Below, piece by piece: positions 16,677-24,814 of a stretch of 64,000 bases of DNA (position 1 is its first letter; each line of letters begins with the position of its first letter). Under the pieces are notes generated by a model. It made no database searches and was not told the DNA's origin. It saw nothing but the letters and a program-made list of their open reading frames with translations. Both the position numbers and the translations under genes were made by a program. Where the stretch lies: NCBI RefSeq assembly GCF_023283845.1, contig NZ_JAKILC010000011.1:85775-149774 (forward strand), read 5' to 3'. Source of the stretch: Shewanella marinintestina (lineage in GTDB: Bacteria > Pseudomonadota > Gammaproteobacteria > Enterobacterales > Shewanellaceae).

Positions 16677-17624
16677 ATGGACGGTAATATTGAATTTACA
16701 ATGGGCCTTTCACAAGGCATCGCTTGGCCTTGGCCAATTGCGGTTTACCTGTTCTTCGCTGGTATTTCTGGTGGTGCACTAGCTGTTGCTTTGTTCATTC
16801 GTTTCTACAAAAAACAAACTGAAAACACCCCTTTTTTAAAGGCAGCGTCTTTAGTGTCGTTAGTGACGATTGCGCTAGGTATGATCTGTCTGGTTTTAGA
16901 CTTAACTAATCCGCTGTTCTTCTGGCGTATTTTAGTGTTCTACAACCTAAACTCAGTGATGTCAGTGGGTGTAATTGCACTTTCAGCTTACATTCCTTTA
17001 GTTGCATTAGTGACATTGTTCGCGATGGAAGAAGAGATCAAAGCATACAAGCCTTTGAACTTCTTACTACCAATCATCGACAAGTTACGTGGTATTCGCG
17101 CGCCATCTGAAAAGCTAGTTCTTGTACTTGCTATGTCAGTGTGTGCTTACACCGGCTTCTTGATCTCTGCACTTATCCGTTTCCCAATTATCAATACTTC
17201 AGTATTGCCAGCGCTATTTGTTGCGTCAGGCCTTTCTGCGGGTGCTGCTGCTGCCAAAATGATTGCAGTATCAGTATTCAAAGAAGACTTACACAGCAAA
17301 GACATGCACACATTACATGCTATTGAGTGGCCAGTAATGGCTGCTGAAGCTCTGTTCCTATTCATGATTATCATGTCTTTGGCTACAGGTAATGAAGGTG
17401 CACAAGCGGCATTCGCTGGTTTCCATACCGGTGTTTGGGCTAACGTGTTCTGGATTGGTGTTGTGGGTATCGGTTTTGTGGGTCCACTACTGCTTAACTT
17501 CGCCACAGGTAAAGCCTTTAGCCACTCAGCTAAAGCGTTCTACATGTCTGGTGCGTGTGCAGTTGTAGGCATGATGTGTCTGCGTATGTTTGTTATTTAC
17601 GCCGGCCAGCTTAATGCCATTTAA
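16677..17624 (+). CDS. sirD: NrfD-like membrane quinol dehydrogenase SirD, copy 1
   Basis: Polysulfide reductase NrfD family, 315 residues, about eight transmembrane helices (for example WPIAVYLFFAGISGGALAVALF near residues 18-39). It oxidises menaquinol at the periplasmic face and passes electrons to SirC. It begins 2 bp after sirC, so the two are translationally coupled. In S. oneidensis sirCD are reported as the electron input for SirA. A 119-codon antisense ORF runs opposite the 3' part and is a codon-bias shadow. Confidence 0.92.
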   Translation: MDGNIEFTMGLSQGIAWPWPIAVYLFFAGISGGALAVALFIRFYKKQTENTPFLKAASLVSLVTIALGMICLVLDLTNPLFFWRILVFYNLNSVMSVGVIALSAYIPLVALVTLFAMEEEIKAYKPLNFLLPIIDKLRGIRAPSEKLVLVLAMSVCAYTGFLISALIRFPIINTSVLPALFVASGLSAGAAAAKMIAVSVFKEDLHSKDMHTLHAIEWPVMAAEALFLFMIIMSLATGNEGAQAAFAGFHTGVWANVFWIGVVGIGFVGPLLLNFATGKAFSHSAKAFYMSGACAVVGMMCLRMFVIYAGQLNAI

Positions 17625-17957
17625 TCGAATTATGCCGACGGTCTACAAGTTTCCCCGACTTAACTGACCGTCAGTTTGATTTGATGCAAGTGAGTAGTGA
17701 GCCTAACAAGTTAGCTCCATACCTAACAGGGTTGGAGTCATCTTGTAGGGCCCAATACTAATAATGTTGGTTGAGATAATTGCAAGGTAAAGAGGCATGT
17801 GGTCGTTGGACGCTTTCCCTATGAGTGTCTAGAGCTGTATTCGCTTTAATACTTTAGTTATTTATTAGACCAGCTGTGAGTAAGCTAACCCCCCAATGTC
17901 GCCCCTGCAAGGCTATTGGAGGGTTGGCCTGAAAGCAGCAAAAATGATGGAAATGCC
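17625..17957 (+). other. Structured gene-free gap between sirD and nosL-like gene, cluster 1
   Basis: 333 bp inside the operon without a gene. GACGGTC (17637-17643) can pair with GACCGTC (17666-17672), and this overlaps the competing palindrome AACTGAC-C-GTCAGTT, so two exclusive hairpins are possible. At the 3' end is the hairpin described at 17887-17925. Cluster 2 has a shorter gap (171 bp) that retains the last hairpin. An internal promoter here is possible but not evident. Confidence 0.5.
17887..17925 (+). ncRNA. Candidate structured RNA element with conserved CCCTGCAAGG loop, cluster 1
   Basis: An 11-bp stem (AACCCCCCAAT / ATTGGAGGGTT, one mismatch) encloses a 17-nt loop containing CCCTGCAAGG (17903-17912). 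Cluster 2 has the same loop core inside a stem where three base pairs differ in both partners (40648-40687). Compensatory change with a constant loop indicates a real RNA structure. It lies 33 nt before the likely nosL-like start. Confidence 0.6.
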
Positions 17958-18446
17958 ATGAAAAAGTTAATCTGTTTGATATTCCTTTTGCCTTTACTCA
18001 ATGCCTGTAGTGATAGCAGCGCCGATGTGACTCAATATACGGCTGAGGCGATTCATGAACATGACCGCTGCCACCTTTGCGGCATGATGATCACTAAGTA
18101 TCCAGGTCCAAAAGGCCAAGTGCACCTAAAAGGGCAATCAATTGTGCCTAAGTTTTGCTCAACACGCGATATGTTTAACTTTGCGCTGCAAAGTGAGAAC
18201 AAACGCCAAATTGAAGCATTATTTGTTCATGACGCAGGTGTGACTAATTGGGAAAAGCCAACAGATGACACTTTTGTTGATGCCAAGACTGCTTGGTATG
18301 TTTACGGCACCAGCAAAAAGGCGGTTATGGGCCCTGCTGTGGCAAGTTTTAAGCATAAAGCCGATGCGACAAGATTCGCTGAAGAGTTTGGTGGTGCAGT
18401 GTTAGCTTATGACAAGATTACCATTGAGTTATTAGCCGGCGAATAA
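17958..18446 (+). CDS. NosL-like copper-binding lipoprotein, cluster 1
   Basis: 162 residues from the ATG at 17958; an upstream in-frame TTG at 17916 is unlikely. The lipoprotein signal is MKKLICLIFLLPLLNAC, with the lipid on C17. The NosL domain has the Cu(I)-site signature HDRCHLCGMMITKYPGPKGQ and a second part TAWYVYGTSKKAVMGPAVASF...EFGGAVLAYD. In nitrous oxide reductase systems NosL delivers copper. Here, with NosD/F/Y-like neighbours and no nosZ, it most likely supplies the copper next to the catalytic haem of SirA. Confidence 0.9.
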   Translation: MKKLICLIFLLPLLNACSDSSADVTQYTAEAIHEHDRCHLCGMMITKYPGPKGQVHLKGQSIVPKFCSTRDMFNFALQSENKRQIEALFVHDAGVTNWEKPTDDTFVDAKTAWYVYGTSKKAVMGPAVASFKHKADATRFAEEFGGAVLAYDKITIELLAGE

Positions 18447-18468
18447 TCGATTTATCCCTATTGAATTA

Positions 18469-18500
18469 CCCCAAAGGTAAGTGAACACTTACCTTTGGGG
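18469..18500 (+). other. Perfect 15-bp hairpin overlapping the nosD-like ribosome binding site
   Basis: CCCCAAAGGTAAGTG, AA, CACTTACCTTTGGGG: a perfect inverted repeat beginning 23 bp after the nosL-like stop. The 3' arm ends in GGGG and the following GTG completes GGGGGTG, the only Shine-Dalgarno-like sequence for the ATG at 18513. There is no T tract, so it is not a normal terminator. Cluster 2 lacks it. Confidence 0.7.
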
Positions 18501-18512
18501 GTGAAATTACCT

Positions 18513-19829
18513 ATGAATACAGTCATCTCTGGCCCTATTTTTCGTTTGTTTTATCGTACCGCTAAACAGCTCTGTATTGGCGCTGGGATAGGACTGCTGT
18601 TATGCCCAGCAAGTTTTGCTGCTAATTATTCCGTGCACGATAGCGACTCACTGACCCAGCAATTAAAAACCGTTATCGCTGGCGATACTATCTCCTTGCA
18701 AGCGGGCACTTACTTCGGCCATTTTGAAATCTATCAGCCTATTGAGCTTGTCGGTGAACCGGGTGCCATTATTGATGCTGAGGGCACTGGCAGTGCTATT
18801 AGCATTTTCAGCTCCGATGTTAACTTATCCAGTTTGAAGATTAAAAACTGGGGCGCCGATTTATACGAACTCAACGCTGGCATCTTAATTAAAGAGCAGG
18901 CGCAGCGAATACGAGTAGAGTCGAGTACATTGCAAGGTGACGGCTTTGGTGTTTACGCCGAAAACACCAGCCATATTACTGTTGCCAATAATGTGATAGT
19001 TGGGAATGGCGAACTCTATAAGCTCGACCGAGGCGATGGTGTCTACCTCAAAGGGGTCGATGTTTCCGTTATTCATGACAACAAAATTTCCTATGTGAGA
19101 GACGGAGTTTATCTAGAAACTAGCACTAACAGCTTAGTGTTTGATAACCGCTTTCACTCCGCGCAATACGGCATTCATTACATGTACACCAAGCATGATG
19201 AAGCTTACGGCAATCAAGTCGATAACGTCGATGGTGGTTACGCCATCATGAGCTCAGAGTTTGTTAATCTGCATCAAAACCAGGCTTCAAACACCCTAGA
19301 TTTCGGCGTGCTACTTAATATCAGTAATCACTGCATCGTCAGCAATAACCGCATATCGCTGGGGCATAACCCACAGGGTACCGCCGAGCTTGGTAATGAA
19401 GGTAAAGGCATTTTTATCTACGGTGCTCGCGACAATGAAGTTACCCATAACCTGTTCTCCACTAATGACATTGGCATCTATATGGCGATGGGGGGGGAGA
19501 AGAATAAGGTTTACGGCAACCAATTTGTGAACAACAAAATCCAAGTCAAATACGTTGGCGACTCTCTATTAGAGTGGAGCCATAACGGCCGCGGAAATTA
19601 TTGGAGCGGTTATATGGGCTGGGATACCAACCACGACGGTATTGCCGATAAAGCTTACCGCCCAAACGACAATCTCGATAAGTTATTTTGGCTCTATCCA
19701 GAGGCGCGATTCTTGATGAATAGCCCTGTAGTAGCCGTGCTGCGCTGGGTGCAAGGTCAGTTTGAATTTGGCCCTGCTACCGGCATTGTCGACAGTTTTC
19801 CGTTGTTAGCACCAGATAGAGAGCTGTAA
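18513..19829 (+). CDS. NosD-like periplasmic beta-helix (CASH domain) protein, cluster 1
   Basis: 438 residues from the ATG at 18513; GTG at 18501 is an alternative start. A signal peptide (IGAGIGLLLCPASFAANY) is followed by a right-handed parallel beta-helix with repeated N-x-I/V turns: SGLKIKNWG-like, NVIVGN, GVYLE, NRFHSAQYGIHYMYTKHDEAYGN, GKGIFIYGARDNEVTHN, IGIYMAMGGEKNKVYGN. In Nos systems NosD works with NosF and NosY in copper insertion. It ends 2 bp before the extended ABC ATPase frame and belongs to the copper-loading module for SirA. Confidence 0.9.
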   Translation: MNTVISGPIFRLFYRTAKQLCIGAGIGLLLCPASFAANYSVHDSDSLTQQLKTVIAGDTISLQAGTYFGHFEIYQPIELVGEPGAIIDAEGTGSAISIFSSDVNLSSLKIKNWGADLYELNAGILIKEQAQRIRVESSTLQGDGFGVYAENTSHITVANNVIVGNGELYKLDRGDGVYLKGVDVSVIHDNKISYVRDGVYLETSTNSLVFDNRFHSAQYGIHYMYTKHDEAYGNQVDNVDGGYAIMSSEFVNLHQNQASNTLDFGVLLNISNHCIVSNNRISLGHNPQGTAELGNEGKGIFIYGARDNEVTHNLFSTNDIGIYMAMGGEKNKVYGNQFVNNKIQVKYVGDSLLEWSHNGRGNYWSGYMGWDTNHDGIADKAYRPNDNLDKLFWLYPEARFLMNSPVVAVLRWVQGQFEFGPATGIVDSFPLLAPDREL

Positions 19830-19888
19830 CCATGGGTCAATACACAGCAGTTAACTTGCCTTTTGAACAAGATAATACAGGAAGTATG

Positions 19889-20797
19889 ATGGTTCCCCCG
19901 TCAATAAAGCTAACCGATGTTAGCCTGAAATATAACGACTTTACGGCACTCAATAACGTCAGCTTTGAGGTGAAAGCTGGCCAAACGATGGCTCTGCTAG
20001 GTCATAACGGCGCTGGTAAGTCGAGTTTGATTAAAGTGATTCTAGGGCTGATTTCACCCACAAGTGGTAATGCTGAGGTGATGGGGCAGAGTGCTTACGC
20101 TAATCACCAACAAAACCGTGTTGATATTGGTTATCTGCCAGAAGATGTGAGCTTTTACGACAAGCTTAGTGGCCGTGAAGTATTAAGCTATTTTGGCGCC
20201 CTAAAAGGCGTTAGCCAAAGCCGTATTGAGTCATTACTCGAAGAGTTTGGCTTAGGCTACGCACAGCACCGTCAGTTGAAAACTTATTCAAAAGGCATGA
20301 AGCAGCGTTTAGGCGTAGCACAAGCGATTTTGTCAGAACCAAAAATCCTTTTGCTCGACGAGCCAACGGTTGGCCTTGACCCTCTCGCCTCACAATTTCT
20401 CTATGGCAAAATAAACCAGCTAAAGCAGGCAGGCTGTGCGGTGGTGATTTCTACTCATGAGCTGTCACTGGTTGAATCGCATTTAGATATTGCGCTGATC
20501 ATGGCCAAAGGCAAACGCCAAGCACTGGGTAGTTGCAGTGAGCTAAGTAAAGCCAGCGCTTTAAAAGTGACGATTAGCTTTAACGAGTTAGATGAGCGAG
20601 TTAAAACTAATGCGTATCTACAAAGCTTCTATCAAGATGGTTTACTGCAATTTGAGTCGGCACGAAAAGCCGACATCGTTAAGCATCTAGTGTCGCAGTG
20701 CCAAATTTTTGATTTCGAGATCAAAGAGCCAAGGCTCGAAGATATTTACCACGATTTAATGGGGCAAAGTTTACGCTCCCCAGTGGAGCAGCCGTAA
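19889..20797 (+). CDS. NosF-like ABC transporter ATPase, cluster 1
   Basis: Cytoplasmic ATPase partner of the NosY-like permease. Walker A GHNGAGKSS, signature YSKGMKQRLG, Walker B ILLLDEPTVGLDP, H-loop STHELS. The frame is open from an ATG at 19832, but the ATG at 19889 has an AGGA site 6 bp upstream and gives 302 residues, exactly the length of the cluster 2 copy from its own best-supported start. The C-terminal ~90 residues form an accessory region after the ATPase core. It is followed by the permease 1 bp downstream. Confidence 0.9.
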   Translation: MVPPSIKLTDVSLKYNDFTALNNVSFEVKAGQTMALLGHNGAGKSSLIKVILGLISPTSGNAEVMGQSAYANHQQNRVDIGYLPEDVSFYDKLSGREVLSYFGALKGVSQSRIESLLEEFGLGYAQHRQLKTYSKGMKQRLGVAQAILSEPKILLLDEPTVGLDPLASQFLYGKINQLKQAGCAVVISTHELSLVESHLDIALIMAKGKRQALGSCSELSKASALKVTISFNELDERVKTNAYLQSFYQDGLLQFESARKADIVKHLVSQCQIFDFEIKEPRLEDIYHDLMGQSLRSPVEQP

Positions 20798-20798
20798 T

Positions 20799-21644
20799 AT
20801 GTTTATCAATAAACTTACTTCGCCAATTCTGATTATTGCCTACAAAGAGATCTGTGATAGTTCACGTAACCGCTGGCTTGCCTTTATGAGCAGTATGTTT
20901 CTCGTGTTGTCGCTGAGCGTGAGCTTTGCCGGTAGTGCGGTGACAGGGAGCTTGTACTTACCAGAACTCGATAGCTTAATGAGCAGCTTATCGACTATTT
21001 CAGTGTTTATTATCCCGTTAGCGGCAATTTTACTGAGTTACGATAGCTTTGTTGGTGAAGATGAATCAGGCACCTTGCTGTTGTTACTGTCTTATCCGTT
21101 AACCCGCATGCAGATCTTATTTGGTAAGCTGTTAGGCCATGTCACAGTGATGTTTTTAGCCACGGGATTCTCTTTTGGCTTAACCGCAATTCTGCTCATG
21201 CTGTTGGGAGAACACTATCAAAAAGCCGAGCTAATTAGCGCCTTTGCACAGTTTGTCGTGAGCAGTAACTTACTGGCGCTAACCTTTATTTTAATTAGCT
21301 ATATTGTCAGCTTAAAAAGCACAGAGAAGGCCGGAGCGATTGGTGGGCTACTCCTAATTTGGTTCTTGTTTGTACTTATCTACGACTTGTTACTGCTGAC
21401 GATTCTAGTGTCCGACTTTTCTTTCGCTAATCAATACGTCATTAACGCGTTAATTGCTATGAGCCCAACAGACCTTTATCGCGCCATTAATTTAGTCGCC
21501 ATAGAAGGTAGTGAAGCTAGCGGCAGTTTAGCCATGATCGCCACTACAGATTGGGGGTTATCAGGTATGTATGGTCTGTTGTTGGTTTGGATCGTTTCAT
21601 TAGCAGGATTATCGCACCGGATCTTTAAACGTAAGCCGCTATAG
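20799..21644 (+). CDS. NosY-like ABC transporter permease, cluster 1
   Basis: 281-residue membrane protein with six main hydrophobic segments. It begins with the amphipathic IAYKEICDSSRNRWLAFMS characteristic of ABC-2/NosY permeases and has the cytoplasmic-edge motif GEDESGTLLLLLSYPLTR near residue 88. Together with the NosF-like ATPase and NosD-like protein it should form a NosDFY complex, here probably for SirA maturation. Last enzyme or assembly gene of cluster 1 before the regulator. Confidence 0.88.
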   Translation: MFINKLTSPILIIAYKEICDSSRNRWLAFMSSMFLVLSLSVSFAGSAVTGSLYLPELDSLMSSLSTISVFIIPLAAILLSYDSFVGEDESGTLLLLLSYPLTRMQILFGKLLGHVTVMFLATGFSFGLTAILLMLLGEHYQKAELISAFAQFVVSSNLLALTFILISYIVSLKSTEKAGAIGGLLLIWFLFVLIYDLLLLTILVSDFSFANQYVINALIAMSPTDLYRAINLVAIEGSEASGSLAMIATTDWGLSGMYGLLLVWIVSLAGLSHRIFKRKPL

Positions 21645-21666
21645 CCAACGGCAGCGAGTAAAAAAG

Positions 21667-21716
21667 AGTGATACTACAGAGTCAGTTATGTATATAACTA
21701 AAGAGGTAGTATCACT
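21667..21716 (+). terminator. Two-part hairpin at the end of sir cluster 1
   Basis: An outer perfect 11-bp stem AGTGATACTAC / GTAGTATCACT encloses an inner 6-bp stem AGTTAT / ATAACT. No T tract follows, so it may be a processing or 3'-stabilising structure rather than a classical terminator. It separates nosY from the regulator gene. Confidence 0.55.
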
Positions 21717-21728
21717 AAGGTCTAATTT

Positions 21729-21742
21729 TGTGAACATTAGCA
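21729..21742 (+). promoter_or_regulatory. Conserved TGTGAACATTAGCA motif upstream of regulator 1
   Basis: The same motif (TGTGAACATTAACA) occurs at 44566-44579 upstream of regulator 2, although the surrounding DNA has diverged. It contains a CRP/FNR-like TGTGA half site. It is a candidate operator, possibly for autoregulation. Confidence 0.45.
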
Positions 21743-21870
21743 GTAAATGATGTGCATGCTTAGACTATTTTGAGCCGAAAATCACATTCTGCTTAAGTAC
21801 TTAGCTGTAGAATCCGCCGAAGCCTGAAACTTAATGTACCGATAATGCGAAATACTAGAAGAGGTTAATT

Positions 21871-23154
21871 GTGTTGAAAATTACTCCTTATTTGGAGTTG
21901 GATACTGAAGCTAACCAGTTAGTTGACCATGTGAGTGGCAAAAAAGTGACTCTGACCTTTTCTGAGTCAGCGGTGCTTCATCGACTATTACTGTCTTCAA
22001 ATCCTGTCTGCTCAAAAGAAGAGTTACTCAGTGCCGGTTGGCCCGACCGCGTAGTGGCTGTCACCTCATTAACTCAATGTATTAGTACTTTGCGTAAAAA
22101 ACTGGATCCCTATCTAGAGATCCAACTCAAAACGATTGCACGTCGCGGTTATCAACTGCATATATCCACCCAGTCCCACGTAAAAATGCTAGCGGTAAAT
22201 GATGCCGAGTCGATGAAAGCTGCATTTTTCGACGTGTCGTTAATCGTTAAAATTTCAGGCATTGTGATCGCTCTACTCTTGTTAGTCATGGCTTGGTATT
22301 TCAGTGACTATCACAAGATAAAGCAGAATTTATCCCGTTGGACTGCACAAGATAATTTCGAGCTGCAAGTTGGCAGCTTAAAAGGCAGTGGTAAACTGTT
22401 ATACAAAGATGATGCACCACACCTACACCCATTTATGTGGGAAAAACACCTGCAGCCAGACACTAACTTTTTAACCTGTTACGAAGACTTTTATGCGTTT
22501 GCGGCGACCGACGGTGCAAATTATTCGATGGCATTGTGTCCAGGTGAAGATGAAGCGCAGTGTGCTGGTAAGGGGTTGATAAACTTAACTTCAGTCGACT
22601 CAGAGCCTGCAGAGCTTAACTTAAAAGAGTTTGTCGAGTTATCGACGGCAATGGAGCAGCGCATTCGCTATAACCGGGTGATGCTGCCTGAGAGTACTGA
22701 CACTAGCGGTGCTTTCTTAGAGCATAATTACCAAGCCGATGTGTATTTTCCGGTTAAAGATGAGCTGTTAATTCGCGCCGATATCAATATGTCGTTGATC
22801 TACGATTCAAGCGACACTGGCGAGTTTTACTCATCAACCTGTATTACCGATGAAGACTGTTTAACTACACCGATTAAGTACAAGCTGCGCGGTAAGTTTA
22901 AGCAATACTCAGGCATGATTGATGACTTAAATGTGGATATTTTCCAAGTTAAGGTTGAGCAAAAAGACCTGATAAAGCCAGATAAGTTAAATGACTCAGC
23001 GGTGCGTTTTTATCGCGATTTACGTAAGCGCGATATTAAGGATGAAGAGTTGTATTTTATCCGTGTGCATCAGGATCATAAAACCGCGGTGTGGACTATC
23101 CCGTTGTTTGGGCAAGTTACGGCTTGGTACCATTATGAGAGATTCGACATCTAG
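21871..23154 (+). CDS. ToxR/CadC-type membrane-anchored transcriptional regulator, cluster 1
   Basis: One-component regulator of 427 residues. An N-terminal OmpR-type winged helix (about residues 1-98: KEELLSAGWPDRVVAVTSLTQCISTLRKKL...IARRGYQL) precedes a single membrane helix at about 122-144 and a periplasmic domain of ~280 residues. The periplasmic domain carries Cys pairs C223/C231 (CPGEDEAQC) and C324/C330 (CITDEDC), found at identical positions in the cluster 2 paralogue. GTG start preceded by GAAGAGG. It probably senses a periplasmic signal such as sulfite or redox state and controls the adjacent sir genes. This function is inferred from location. Confidence 0.85.
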   Translation: MLKITPYLELDTEANQLVDHVSGKKVTLTFSESAVLHRLLLSSNPVCSKEELLSAGWPDRVVAVTSLTQCISTLRKKLDPYLEIQLKTIARRGYQLHISTQSHVKMLAVNDAESMKAAFFDVSLIVKISGIVIALLLLVMAWYFSDYHKIKQNLSRWTAQDNFELQVGSLKGSGKLLYKDDAPHLHPFMWEKHLQPDTNFLTCYEDFYAFAATDGANYSMALCPGEDEAQCAGKGLINLTSVDSEPAELNLKEFVELSTAMEQRIRYNRVMLPESTDTSGAFLEHNYQADVYFPVKDELLIRADINMSLIYDSSDTGEFYSSTCITDEDCLTTPIKYKLRGKFKQYSGMIDDLNVDIFQVKVEQKDLIKPDKLNDSAVRFYRDLRKRDIKDEELYFIRVHQDHKTAVWTIPLFGQVTAWYHYERFDI

Positions 23155-23653
23155 GCTCATATCGAGCTGAGCTTGATGAGGGTCATGGCTTCGCCACCTA
23201 TCAGGCTGCGCCTGACTTTTAAGTTAGACTGCGTCTAACGGTTAGCATTATGGGACTTCGTCCCACTTGAGATAATCAAGCTGCGCTTGATAAAGGTCGT
23301 GAGCTTCCAGCTCACACTCGGGCAAAAGGGGGACAACAGCTTCCCCCTCTTGCATCACCCGAGCCGCCCCGACGAAGTTACATGCATTAGATACGGGCCT
23401 CATACTCCAATAAAAATCGCCTAACGGCTCAGATGGGACATCCATGTCCCCCCGAGCCTGAACCATCATCCATGATGGTTCTACGGCATTTTCATTTCCG
23501 CATTTCGGCAACTTCGATGGGGGATTGGTGTTTTCTGTGAGTACATGTTCACGCTGATTTCATCAACAAATGAGTAGCTATATAAAGGGCGTAATGATGT
23601 ATAGCTGCTTAATTGTTTTGAACCATTGTAATATTTTTCATTTGGAGTGATTG
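23155..23653. repeat. Array of small palindromic modules upstream of the orphan gene
   Basis: No gene; an 87-codon minus-strand ORF here is a by-product of the repeat. The first part is a string of short hairpins with CTGCG or CTTCG centres: CAGGCTGCGCCTG, TTAGACTGCGTCTAA, GGGACTTCGTCCC, TCAAGCTGCGCTTGA, GTGAGCTTCCAGCTCAC. The second part (23268-23541) is one arm of the inverted repeat described separately. Such modular palindromes are common in Shewanella intergenic DNA. Confidence 0.7.
23268..23541 (-). repeat. Left arm of a ~270-bp inverted repeat flanking the gene at 23654
   Basis: The reverse complement of this arm shares several long blocks with 24883-25137: ACAGAAAACACC, CCCCATCG, AACTTCGTCGGGGCGGC, and GAGTGTGAGCTGGAAGCTC. 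The middle of the two arms is diverged. The arms face each other around one gene. Confidence 0.65.
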
Positions 23654-24721
23654 ATGTTTTTTAGTAGCGAATCGAATATTAGGGCTGTAAATTCTTTCAT
23701 TCAGCAGGCATCGATATCGATGCTAGAAGATGATGTTTACAAAATAAGACTTGATAGAAGCCTTGAGATCATAAAGTCCATAAATAAAAACCCGGAGGGC
23801 TGGAGTGAGCGATGTCGTTTTAATATTCATTGGATTGGTGACAAATTCATCGACGGGTTAAGCTCGTATAGAGCAAACTCGATAGAAGGCATTGATTCTA
23901 TATATACAAATTGCTATCGCTTTCTTTGTGAATTCGATTTCTTTATTGGTGCTGGAAAAGAGTTGTCATTCGAACTTGGTGCTCTTAAATCAAGTATTCA
24001 AAATGATGCATTGAAGCTGGATAGCGCGATTAGTTCTCAAATTGTATACGCTTCATATGTTATGCCTGCCAATTTGATTAAGGAATTCCTAAACAATCAA
24101 GATATAGAAGTTATTTCAACATTCAATGAAAAAGTAGAAGAATCTAAACAACTTAAATCCCAATGGGATCTAGAGATCGTAGAAAAGGAAAGCTCAGTAA
24201 ATGACTTAAAATCTAAACTAGACGAGTACAAAATTGGCTTCAATTTTGTTGGTTTATATAAAGGTTTTAATGAATTGGCTGACAAAAAGGAGATTGAGCG
24301 AAAGTTTCTTATAAAGTCATTATTGGGGTTAGGGTTTCTAATACTGTTACCTTTATTGATTCAATTTGGCGTATCTCTATTCCGTCCAAGTCCTCCGGGC
24401 ACTGCACTATTCGATTTGTTTTCACTTATGCCTTTGATTTCTATAGAAATCATCTTAGTGTACTTTTTCCGAATTGTACTCCATAACTATAAATCAGCTA
24501 AAACACAAATTGTTCAGATTGAGCTTAGAAAAACATTATGTCAGTTCATTCAGAGCTATGCACAGTATGCTTCAACGATTAAAAAAAATGACGCAACAGC
24601 ATTAGAGAAATTTGAGAACCTCATTTTTAGTGGAATTATGCCCGACTCAGAGAAGCTGCCTGCAACCTTTGATGGAATAGATCAGTTGAGTTCATTTTTT
24701 AAGAATGTAAAAGGTTCATAA
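23654..24721 (+). CDS. Orphan protein: helical N-domain, coiled coil, two membrane helices
   Basis: Not recognised. The ATG at 23654, with GGAG 7 bp upstream, is preferred to the TTG at 23651. The ~355-residue protein has an N-terminal helical domain (about 1-160), a coiled-coil stretch rich in Glu/Lys (about 160-215), two membrane helices (about 223-243 and 257-275), and a C-terminal cytoplasmic helical region. The base composition is more AT-rich than the neighbours and includes AGA and ATA codons, suggesting acquisition. It sits alone between facing inverted repeats. The architecture resembles small membrane effectors found in genomic islands, but no function can be assigned. Confidence 0.65.
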   Translation: MFFSSESNIRAVNSFIQQASISMLEDDVYKIRLDRSLEIIKSINKNPEGWSERCRFNIHWIGDKFIDGLSSYRANSIEGIDSIYTNCYRFLCEFDFFIGAGKELSFELGALKSSIQNDALKLDSAISSQIVYASYVMPANLIKEFLNNQDIEVISTFNEKVEESKQLKSQWDLEIVEKESSVNDLKSKLDEYKIGFNFVGLYKGFNELADKKEIERKFLIKSLLGLGFLILLPLLIQFGVSLFRPSPPGTALFDLFSLMPLISIEIILVYFFRIVLHNYKSAKTQIVQIELRKTLCQFIQSYAQYASTIKKNDATALEKFENLIFSGIMPDSEKLPATFDGIDQLSSFFKNVKGS

Positions 24722-24814
24722 CCCAATCATAGACACCCATTACCCATTATAAACGGCGTGTTTTGTAGCCTCTTACTAGGAAAGATGAGATCAGGGAAGA
24801 TTTTTACTTGGGAG

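Noticed and set aside
17147..17506. 119-codon minus-strand ORF opposite sirD, with an equal-length counterpart at 40135-40494
   Set aside because: Length conservation is explained by the constrained sirD frame and its codon bias; no ribosome binding site.
17958..21644. Nitrous oxide reductase accessory locus
   Set aside because: No nosZ or nosR; the genes lie inside both sir clusters.
23248..23511. 87-codon minus-strand ORF (often annotated as hypothetical in Shewanella)
   Set aside because: Lies within the palindromic repeat arm; its inverted partner at 24883 does not keep the frame.
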